This document shows, piece after piece, positions 54,594 through 62,857 of a stretch of DNA of 64,000 bases. How positions within the stretch are numbered: position 1 is the stretch's first letter; each line of letters opens with the position of its first letter. The stretch lies in assembly GCA_004009845.1 (NCBI GenBank), contig RMBW01000012.1:62001-126000 (forward strand). Direction: 5' to 3'. The position numbers and the translations under genes were made by a program. The notes beneath the pieces were generated by a model. That model saw nothing but the letters and a program-made list of their open reading frames with translations. It was not told the DNA's origin and made no database searches. The stretch comes from Davidsoniella eucalypti (lineage: Eukaryota; Ascomycota; Sordariomycetes; Microascales; Ceratocystidaceae).

Positions 54594-55270
54594 TTACTCG
54601 TGAGCTCGTTCAAGATACAATCGCTTCGAGCTCTGCTCTACTTGAGTATCAAGCAATTTCCTCTTTCTCGATGGTGTCCGATCCAGAATTTTAGCCATAA
54701 CAACATCAATGACCATTAACTTCCCTGTTTGAGAGCTTGGGGGATATTTCTCTCTTCAAGATCGCCGTGTTCAATACTGCACTCTGCCATTTGTGAAACC
54801 ATATCTTCAAGATCACTATAACTTCCCTTTGACAACTCTGCGATAGACTCGCCAGCATAAGCAAGTAGAAGAACATGCTTATAATCATGGAATCTCAAAG
54901 GAATCCCCATCTTCAACGTGATGCTCCCAAGACAAACAGGAACTACAGTTCCTTGGAGATTCCTGAGCTTTGAATAGACAATGAGCTCCTTTTGAAGTAG
55001 CCATGTATCCTCACTCTTAAAGCCTTTGCCAACCAATGTATAGCCATATGGATACACTGTGAGTTTGAACAAGGCCCCAACAGCACCATGTTTATCCAGA
55101 TCTTCACAGCCATTATCGAGATTCGTATCCATTTGGATCTTGATAGCGTTCAAGAATTGAGAGGGACTCAATTGATGTCGTTGATCTTGAGTATCAGTGT
55201 TTGCTTTCTGGTGAAATTGGTAATTTGGACAGTCTTGGTCAAACTTTAAGGTCCACTGCTCTCTGATTAG
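54594..55270 (-). pseudogene. Fungal kinase-like gene relic, truncated and frameshifted
   Basis: On the minus strand a frame is open from about 55270 with no plausible ATG at its start. It reads EQWTLKFDQDCPNYQFHQ, then GALFKLTVYPYGYTLVGKGF, TVVPVCLGSI, HVLLLAYAGESIAEL and a catalytic-loop-like HGDLEERNI. This resembles the lineage-expanded kinase-like proteins of insect- and plant-associated Hypocreales. Just after RNI, near 54748-54762, the frame breaks: one frame stops 7 codons on, while another continues as SQTGKLMVIDVVMAKILDRT and KRKLLDTQVEQSSKRLYLER to a TAA at 54594-54596. A one- or two-base indel in the CCCCC run explains this. The usual Phe-Glu-Arg after the second Asp (IDFERA) reads Val-Val-Met, so the relic is probably inactive. 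The 5' end is also missing or decayed. Confidence 0.7.
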
Positions 55271-56950
55271 TCAATTATTTGAAATTATGTTTGATGAGGA
55301 ATCTAGATAGTGATGTCATCTATATCGTCCATTCTAACATTAACATATTTTGTATTCTACAATGCTATACATTTGTTTTTCGTTGTTCGATTTCTGGAAG
55401 ACTTGAAGGCCTGCTATATAAGGCACTAACGAAGCGCCAGCTAACATGTGATCAATAACCCTAGCCTAGGAATATAACCTATAGAAAGAATTCCACAATT
55501 GTGTCGATGAAACGACATTTTTGTAAGAAGTGTGTAGAGTTCAACTTTGACCTTTTATGAAAAATCACCCATCATCTCGGATATCTCTAAACCATCGAGA
55601 AAAGAGAGTCTTGGTAGTTTCTAAAAGCTTCCAAACAACAGCATACACGAAATGGCCCGCATCGGTTGTTTGAAGATGTCACGGTCAAAACAAAATACAC
55701 AACACTGGCGGCCTTGGCAAGAGATGGAAACTTCAAACGACAGGCAACCTTGAGTTTTGCCCAAGAAAACACACTCTAGGCATAGTTTTAAGTTTACCTG
55801 AGCAGACTGATGTCCATTAGTGAAACTGTCCATCGATTGCCTTCCCCTCTCTTGACGATCAAGAGCTGTGCGACGATTGCACGTTACCTAGTTTTGACTC
55901 CTGCTTTCAGAACTGGGATGAAGTGGGAATGGCAACTAGGATACGTGAACCAATATGCAACTATAGTGGCATACAACACACTACTACCTTGGAGCTCAGT
56001 CCTCCTCGACTAAATATATCCTTGAGATATTGGGACGGGGCTCCGATTTCAGACTGCCCGAAGCATATTTAGGAAAGAAGGCCGAAGTCACCACACCGGA
56101 GAAATAACAGGCTGAACCTAAGGATAAGGGATTATACGAAATGATATCTTCCGTGCAATAGTGGAAATGGTGTTTTATGCAGCCATGGATAAACAGACCA
56201 ATCATTATAGTAATCACGCATAGCGGTAGTTATAGTGGCAACATATAGTGAATCTTTTGGCTCTCTTTGCCAGCGAGATAGAAGACGATTTGAGAAACTG
56301 CGTGATTCGTAAATAACGGCGGTGATCGTGACTATGACTATAGCAAGAAACAAGTCAAGCAGATCACGATTTGGTTCTCTCGAGGGCTGAGACGTTTAGA
56401 GAGATCGTTGGGTAAATCTGATACAAGTCTACGGGTCTAGAATTCTGGAAACTAGAAACAACAATAGAACAGCTTTGTATTAGAGTTATAGTAGCTTGAG
56501 TGTAACGGAGATAGAGACAGGCACAAGAACAGACCCTGGCGTCTAGCAGAAGGGCCTTGTCGGACGCTTCTTCTGCCGACTTGGGTAAGAAGCCATTCCC
56601 ATTGCTACTGTATCGGCTCTCGACCGTCTTTTCTTCTTTTTAGAACAAGAACAAGACCCTTGACAAGATTCTGCAACTCTGGTTTCTACAGGGGGCCTTT
56701 GCACAGTCCCTGGACTGGCTTCATAATAAGTCTATAGTCTGCTTTAACTGTTAACTCTCTTACACGCTTCGTCTCAAGTTACCGAAAGGCCCAGGCAGGT
56801 CGGTAATTTTTTCCGGACGGAGGATTCCAAGCTCCTACAACTTAAAAAAAGAGTTGGCTTGAGCCCTAGAAGAGTGCTCTAATATACTGTGCTAATGGTC
56901 TTTCGTCTGAAGTTTTGATGAACCGCCCAACCTTTTATTTGATTTATTTA
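55271..56950. other. Decayed AT-rich region with short coding-like fragments
   Basis: No intact gene. Minus-strand frames at 55587-55833 (CLECVFLGKTQGC, CVFCFDRDIFKQP) and two overlapping frames at 55996-56353 read like protein fragments but match nothing I know. Together with the pseudogene on the left and the broken frame on the right, this looks like an eroded accessory segment. Confidence 0.35.
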
Positions 56951-56985
56951 TATTTCATTTTCGCGGGGCCCTCCTAAGTATGAGA

Positions 56986-57207
56986 CGACGCGAGATTTCG
57001 CGGGCTCGGGGACAAAGGGTTTTTCCGACTTGGGATGGACCCCCTTGTAGAGCTTAAGAAAGAACTGGCCGTATGCCTAGTAAGGCAAGTAAAGAAGAGC
57101 AAAGGAAAGGCCGCAGGAGTCAAAGGGGTGGTGGAGGAGCTGTAAGAGATGCATCAGGATAAGCTTTGTAGGAAAAAGAAGAGGGATGGGACGACTCGAG
57201 AATAGTA
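56986..57207 (+). pseudogene. Degenerate coding fragment of unknown origin
   Basis: One plus-strand frame reads RFRGLGDKGFFRLGMDPLVE then LKKELAVCLVRQVKKSKGKA, and AGVKGVVEEL before a TAA. It resumes as EMHQDKLCRKKKRDGTTRE to a TAG. The amphipathic, Lys-rich sequence carries on in the same style across the stop, which suggests a formerly longer protein. There is no start codon and no recognised family. A mobile-element origin is possible but not shown. Confidence 0.35.
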
Positions 57208-57269
57208 GCAACTACCTCCAGTGTCGAGGATGGGCCGGGACAGAAGCCAGCCGAGAGGCCAGAGACTAG

Positions 57270-57276
57270 TATAAAA
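57270..57276 (+). promoter_or_regulatory. TATA box of the chitin-binding type-4 gene
   Basis: TATAAAA, 307 bases before the ATG at 57577, followed by a long pyrimidine-rich leader. An ATG at 57298 opens a 71-codon frame inside this leader and could act as an upstream ORF if transcription starts before it. Confidence 0.55.
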
Positions 57277-57576
57277 CACTGGCGATGTCCTCGTTAAATG
57301 GCTTCATGTTCTTTTGATATTGTTCTCCAGCTCCCTCACACTTCACTTCTTCCCTTCCATCTTTCACTTCTAACTTTGTGCCTTTGCTTGACGCAAGCCG
57401 TCCTTTCTTTACAATCTTTTTCATATTCACTCATCTTGAATCTGCTTTTGGTCAGTCAAGTACTTCTACTTTCATTCGCATTTCGCATCTTCTTACATCC
57501 GCTCACCCGCTAGTCCGTCTTGGAATAGACTTGAATTTTCTCTCGTACTCTATTATATCCTCCATCTCTCTTCAAA

Positions 57577-58359
57577 ATGCAGACCTACATCTTCTCTGTC
57601 CTCGCGCTGGCCTCCATGGTCTACGGCCACGGCAGTGTCTCCTCGCCCACTCCCCGCCAGCTCGGCGATGCCTTCAAGACCAACTGCGGTGCTACCCTGT
57701 TCAGCCAGATGTCTTCCGACGCCAACGGCAACATCGAGAACATGGCCCAGAACGCCGGCTCCAGCCTGGACCCTACCAAGTGCCAGCTGGAGCTTTGCAA
57801 GGGCTACCAGTTCGCCGACAACGCTGCCAACGTGCAGTCGTTCACTCCTGGCCAGACCGTTGACTTTAAAATTACCATCGCGGCTCCCCATACCGGCACT
57901 GCCAACGTGTCTGTGGTCGACACTGCCTCCAACTCTATCATTGGCCAGCCCTTGATCTCCTTCACCAACTACGCCTCCACCAAGACTGGCGTGGCCGCCA
58001 ACAACACCGCCTTCAGCGTTACCCTGCCCGCGGATCTGCCCAACACTTGTGCCACTGCCGGCAACTGTGTTCTGCAGTGGTACTGGTTCTCGGACGAGGC
58101 CAAGCAGACCTACCTGTCATGCGTCGACTTCACCACCGGCTCCGGCTCCGGCGCGGCCTCGGACGATACTAAGTCCCCGCCCCAGGCTCCTACTAGCACA
58201 CCTGCTAACATCAAGGCTACTACCACTCCTGTTTCTACCACTCCCGCTGCTGCTACTCCTGCCACTCCCGCTGCTGCCACTCCTACCTCATGCAAGCGTC
58301 GCCGTGCTCTCCGTAACTCGGGCCGCATGTACCGGGCTCACGCTGGTGCCGCTATCTAG
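57577..58359 (+). CDS. Secreted chitin-binding type-4 / LPMO-like protein
   Basis: Secreted protein of the chitin-binding type-4/LPMO_10-like group found in ascomycetes. These may be copper oxidases acting on cell-wall polysaccharides or relatives without that activity. A single exon encodes 260 aa. The signal peptide (MQTYIFSVLALASMVYG) ends right before His18 (HGSVSSPTPRQ), so the mature N-terminus would be the histidine of a copper histidine brace. A second His lies at 105 (IAAPHTGTANV). Six cysteines (37, 69, 74, 158, 164, 182) can form three disulfides. After ~190 comes a Thr/Pro/Ala repeat linker, then an unusual Arg-rich end (CKRRRALRNSG) without a GPI signal. Codon usage is strongly C-biased, so it is probably highly expressed. 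The exact CAZy family cannot be fixed by eye. Confidence 0.82.
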   Translation: MQTYIFSVLALASMVYGHGSVSSPTPRQLGDAFKTNCGATLFSQMSSDANGNIENMAQNAGSSLDPTKCQLELCKGYQFADNAANVQSFTPGQTVDFKITIAAPHTGTANVSVVDTASNSIIGQPLISFTNYASTKTGVAANNTAFSVTLPADLPNTCATAGNCVLQWYWFSDEAKQTYLSCVDFTTGSGSGAASDDTKSPPQAPTSTPANIKATTTPVSTTPAAATPATPAAATPTSCKRRRALRNSGRMYRAHAGAAI

Positions 58360-59169
58360 AGTGCCATAGAGTGATATAGGTAGGGTGCCTTCTTGGCTAT
58401 CAACGCCCGTATCACTACACTTGACGGATGGCCGAGACGGGGTTGTTCTTCATTTTGACTAGAGTTCGCTCATAGAGCAAGCTACTTCACATCGTAATCT
58501 TTTCTATCTACATATCTGTATATACTAGGATGAGCTGGCCCTGGTTGGTTGGAAATATATGGTTCCCAGAGCAGAGTCTAATTTACACATTTATTATCTC
58601 TTCCTTTTTATTTTTATTTTACTTTCAATATACAAACAATGAAAATTAGTTGTAATGTAATTTTTTTTTACGCGGGTGTTAGTCTTTAGGTGAAATGCAT
58701 CAGTAGCGATCTATTATTGTGTGAAATGTCTGTAACGAAATTGAGTTTGAGCCTGTGTTTCTGATCTACGCCTATATAGATAAAATAGCAATGGGGGAGT
58801 TGAAAAAAGCAACATGTCAAAAAAAGGATTAAAAAAAAGAATAACTGGAACCAACAAAGAAAAACCAAAACTAGAAAGAATAATGCCGTAAAAGGAACTG
58901 TTGAAGTCAGTGCGGCGTTGGGCTGCATGAAAATTTGAGCCTGGTTCCATTACAGCTATTGTCAGATGTGTTGTCTCATGGCGAGGTCGGACAAACTAAG
59001 GGAACCAATCAACCAAGGGAACCAATCAAGCTTTGATGAAGCAGCAAATTAAGCCTCTAATCTAAACTTGTGTAGCTTGTATAGCTTTCTGCAGCCGTTT
59101 ATAGGAACACGTGGTCCTGTTTGTAGGTACATATTATCATGATGTGATGGCTGCGTCATGACGGATGTA
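58360..59169. other. Convergent intergenic region
   Basis: 3' flanks of the chitin-binding type-4 gene and of the hydrolase gene. AT-rich, with a T-run at 58662-58670. A 17-base direct repeat lies at 58998-59031. Small minus-strand ORFs here have no domain. Confidence 0.5.
58998..59031. repeat. 17-base direct repeat with CCAAT boxes
   Basis: AAGGGAACCAATCAACC occurs twice in tandem (the second copy ends in GC instead of CC). Each unit holds a CCAAT motif. It lies between two 3' ends, so it is not an obvious promoter element. Confidence 0.7.
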
Positions 59170-60033
59170 TCACGATGCCTGTAAAAAGGGCACCACAGCC
59201 TCAATGTACTTCTCTCGGGCATCAACGAAGCACACATGGCCTGCGTTGGGAATGACGGCGAGATCGACCGAGGCCTTGTTTGCTGAAGCGCCGAAGCCTT
59301 TCTGTATGCCTTCTTGCATCTGCTTCATCTGCACTGGCAAATCCGCGTCCTTCTCGCCTACCACAAGCTTCACTTGCGTGACGGCACCGGCCAGCGTCTC
59401 GTACAGTGGCCGCAGATCAAAGTTCTTGTCAGCCAGCGCCGCACAGCACGCAGCAAAGCCGTCCAGCTGAGTGGTCAGCATCAGAGAGCGTACGCGCTCG
59501 GCCTCAGCCTGGTGCTTGGAAGCCCACTCGGTGCCGAACCAACGGTCCATAGTGCCGGCAACCGTCGTTTCTAGCGAGCCCTGCTCACGTGCCTCAGCCA
59601 CACGAGGCGCAAAGACGTCGGCCTGGCCAGCAGCAGCAGGCGAGCTGTGGACGGTATCGCAGACGACCAGCTTCTTAACAAGGCCGGGATAGCGTGCAAC
59701 GAAGCATACGCCGGTTGCGGCGCCCATGGACACGCCGATCCAGGCGTAGATGCTGGAGATCTTGAGCAGTTTGATCAGCTCGTTCACGTTGGCGGTGATG
59801 TCTGAGAAGGTGGTTGCTTCAGGCGGAGATAGCGTCATCGAGCCGCTGTGGCCTGGCTGGTTGTAGCGCAGCACCGAGTAGCCGGCGGCGGTGATAGAGG
59901 GCACGATGTGGTCCCAGATGCCGAACGAAGCGCACAGCGGATTGGCCAGGACGACAGTTGGTGCATACGGCGTGACCGAGTCGAGGCGGTACGCGATGAC
60001 CTGTCCGTTGGCGAGAGTAATAGTCGAAGTCAT
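59170..60033 (-). CDS. Alpha/beta hydrolase (3-oxoadipate enol-lactonase-like)
   Basis: Cytosolic alpha/beta-hydrolase-fold enzyme resembling 3-oxoadipate enol-lactonases and related esterases. The true substrate is unknown. A single exon encodes 287 aa, and the start is the first ATG (MTSTITLANGQVIAYR). The nucleophile elbow is IGVSMG with Ser102. The acid is probably Asp229 (VVGEKDAD) and the base His266 (IPNAGHVCFVD). The YNQPGHSGS block near 58-65 is the usual strand 4 to helix B region, where enol-lactonases have D-x-R-G-x-G-x-S. Here Asn-Gln-Pro-Gly replaces Asp-x-Arg-Gly, so the assignment to that reaction is weak. No signal peptide. Nothing nearby belongs to an aromatic degradation pathway. 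Confidence 0.87.
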   Translation of the reverse strand: MTSTITLANGQVIAYRLDSVTPYAPTVVLANPLCASFGIWDHIVPSITAAGYSVLRYNQPGHSGSMTLSPPEATTFSDITANVNELIKLLKISSIYAWIGVSMGAATGVCFVARYPGLVKKLVVCDTVHSSPAAAGQADVFAPRVAEAREQGSLETTVAGTMDRWFGTEWASKHQAEAERVRSLMLTTQLDGFAACCAALADKNFDLRPLYETLAGAVTQVKLVVGEKDADLPVQMKQMQEGIQKGFGASANKASVDLAVIPNAGHVCFVDAREKYIEAVVPFLQAS

Positions 60034-60754
60034 GATGAATAAGTGAAGGGCTGATGATAGATGATAGAGATAGATGAATAAGATGGATGGCCGAATGGCT
60101 AATTCGAGAGCTTTTTCAATCGAGGTGAGAAAACAAAGAAACTAAATGAGGCGGGAAAAGGGGGTGATAATTCAATATTGCGCTGGCAAGCAGGAAATTC
60201 CTTTTTTATTTCTTATTTTCAGCTACTAACAGAGCCAATGATCGTGGATGCGATCTGACGATGAGAATCGGATGATGCTGATGAAAAGGACGTGCGCCGC
60301 CTTTATTTTAGTTGCCTTGGCCAGATTTATTTGTTGTGTTGATTTTTTTGTGATTTTACGTTGTGCACTGTGTTCGAAGTTTCAAAAAGCTGTTACTACT
60401 TCCTGCTTCATCCAAAGCTTTAGGGAGAAGCTTGTTAGGATCCACTTTTCTATCGGGGTTTTTGTTTCTTCTATTTTTTTACGGCAACAACCCACTACTA
60501 AAACCATTAATGCTCATTTCACTGCCGAGTTAGTCAGTTGCCGCGAAAAGAAGTCCAATGACGCCATCAGAATACTACCAAGCACAGCCTACAAAAATCA
60601 ACTATATGGTTGGTATGAACATGTGACATTCTAGGATTGGAGTACATTGGAGGGATTGGCATTTGATACATAGTCGTATATGTATCTGGCATGCATGTGC
60701 ATCTATCTACTTTTAGCCTATAGGATACCTACATTCAACACTGTATGCTTCGCT
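60034..60754. other. Intergenic region
   Basis: Promoter and leader of the hydrolase gene (left, pyrimidine-rich on the minus strand) and the 3' flank of the phospholipase C gene (right). A 128-codon plus-strand ORF at 60248-60634 has no domain. No gene seen. Confidence 0.5.
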
Positions 60755-62577
60755 CTAGGACATGTCCTCTAGCTCGAACTTGGCAAGCAACGTTGTGTCT
60801 GTTTGGTGGCCGCTGAAATCCGTGAGATGAAGAAATCTCCAGCCGGGCTGGATATAGTGCAGGCGCACCGCAATAACCCGCAGATTGGGGTTGATGGACC
60901 AGCTTAGGTCTGCCTTGACCAGAATGCGCAAAAACACCATCTCGCTGTCTTCGTAGTCCCACTCTAGGGTTTCATCCCATATAGGGTTAGTTGTTGGAGG
61001 GTTCTCGCCCTTGTGCAAGAAGCCGAGTTTGTGTTGATGGTAGCCACTAGTTTTCTGCTTGTTCTTGCCAACCGTCTTGCCAGGGTGGACCAGCGTGCAT
61101 GTGACATACGGCTTCCAATCCGTACCGCCCTCTTGACCCTCTCCGAAGCCCTTGGGTGGCTCGACGTTTGATGCGCCCGCGATATGTAGACGTAGGCGTT
61201 TTTTAGCACCAGTAAGAACGTTTCCATCGCCGTCGGCGCGCAGCGTAGCAGGCTTGAGGACATAGCCATCCGTTCCCGTGAACAGTGCCTCGTTTAGTTG
61301 CATGCCACCGTTGAATGTTTGCCAGTTCAAGGCGCAAACCTGTGCTCCGAGCGACCAGTACTTGACCGGTGATAGGTTCTTGGACGAGATGCGAGTGCCC
61401 TTGGGGAACACACGCATGAGATGCTTAGCGTTGTGACGCCCAATGGCATGGCCGTGGCCACTGTCGATAAGCTTCGAAAGTCCAAACTAGAATGACTGTT
61501 AGTTGGTAGATAACACGACGAGATACAATTATGTGAACATACCTCTGAGATATTGATCATGTGGTGATGAGGGCCGTGTAAGAGCTTTCCAGGACTGTAC
61601 CAAGAACTATCGCTTGGCTTGACTGACTGGGCATAGACGCCTAGCTGGGCTAGCTCAGGGATGATAATAGAGCTCTGTTCGGCCTTCTTACGCTTGTGAT
61701 ATTCTTCATGTGTGGCTTTCTCCTCCTCGTCATCAGACGAGTCGTCACTGCTGGAAGAATCGACAACTTCGTTCGGGATATGATATTCCACAATGACAAG
61801 AACACGATGACCTAGCAGATCGAGTGAAACATGGGCAGCATCTGGCATCGTTGCGTCGAAATTTTCTAGAGCCTCACTGAGTAAGCGCTCGCCAAATACT
61901 TCTTTTAAGATGTCCACAATGCGTCGTTGGCCATGCTCCTTGCAGTGAGTCTCTAATGAGATCAAGATAGGGCTGGTCTGAAAAGCTGGATCATCGGCTG
62001 CAAGCTGCGCCTCATTATCCATGACGCTGCGGATGGTCTCGCATACGGCGCGCAAAGGAATATGCGACACTAGAGTGTAACCATGCGTAACCTTGGGTTC
62101 GTCCTTGTCAGAATCGTTGTCCCAGACATCGATCTCAACACAGCGCGAGCCGGCTGTCAAGGCGGTCTCGTACGCAGTTGCTGACGACGAACCATACAGC
62201 TGATGAGCCATAAGATAGGTGTTATGGCTGCTGCTCACAAAGTATTCGGGCAGCGGATGGTGCGTTTCTAGGAGCTCTGGTGGAACCTTGAAATGGGGCT
62301 CTTGAAGAAGCCGCTTAAGCGCCGGCGAGTTTTCCTCGCCTTCAGGCCGCACATCGTCATCCCCGATCATGCCTCTGTCGACAAGATAACGTTGGATATG
62401 CTGGCTGATGGGCAGGTTGGCACGGTGCAAAGCAGAATGACGCGCTAAGTGGCCACCACCGGCAACAGTGTGGCCATCGATCTCCTCGCCGACATTATCG
62501 ATGTCTTCTTCTTTGGACTTATGCTTCTTGTGGCTGGTCAGATTCAGTTTTTCGAGACCTGCCGAGATAAACGACAT
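60755..62577 (-). CDS. Phosphoinositide-specific phospholipase C (X-Y-C2)
   Basis: Cleaves PIP2 to IP3 and diacylglycerol at membranes in a Ca2+-dependent way. Exon 1 is 61543-62577, the intron is 61487-61542 (56 bases, GTATGT..TTCTAG) and exon 2 is 60755-61486, giving 588 aa. Residues matching the PLC-delta catalytic set are all present in the X domain: His118 and Asn119 (SSSHNTYL), Glu148 and Asp150 (CVEIDVWD), His165 (THGYTLVSHI) and Glu209 (LISLETHC). An acidic, Ser-rich X-Y linker (~270-300) precedes the Y domain, whose start is split by the intron (MINISE/FGLSKLIDSGHGHAIGRH), with YWSLGAQVCALNWQTF and GYVLKPATLR. A C2 domain (~430-588) ends in LLAKFELEDMS. No PH domain and no EF-hands are visible in the ~110 residues before X, so it is shorter than yeast Plc1 (869 aa). 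Confidence 0.93.
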
Positions 62578-62735
62578 GACGAGAATATGAGAGGAGATAA
62601 GACTGTAGTTGGTCTGAATGGGTATATATCAAAATGGTACAATGGCTTCAGAATGTGTTGTATATCCAAGATTGTAAGTACATTGCCCTTGATCTGTAGT
62701 GGGGGGTCGTTTCAACATCAAATCCGACATATTAC

Positions 62736-62750
62736 GTTAGCGGCGCTAAC
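62736..62750. promoter_or_regulatory. Perfect palindrome upstream of the phospholipase C gene
   Basis: GTTAGCG-G-CGCTAAC is a 15-base perfect palindrome, about 160 bases upstream of the ATG at 62577 on the minus strand. A dimeric regulator could bind there. No factor is identified. Confidence 0.45.
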
Positions 62751-62800
62751 CACCAATCATGGAGTGATGAGATCATTTAGGCGCAATGTGTTATAACTTA

Positions 62801-62857
62801 GCAGGGTAACTCATACTATGTAACAATAGCGTATAACTACACATTGAGTTACCCCGC
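62801..62857. repeat. Inverted repeat with 13-base arms
   Basis: Left arm GCAGGGTAACTCA (62801-62813) and right arm TGAGTTACCCCGC (62845-62857) are reverse complements with one mismatch, separated by 31 AT-rich bases. It could be a hairpin or the remnant of a very small inverted-repeat element. Confidence 0.6.

Noticed and set aside
54594..55270. Functional protein kinase
   Set aside because: The frame breaks after the catalytic loop, the downstream Asp motif is altered and no start codon is found, so it is listed as a pseudogene.
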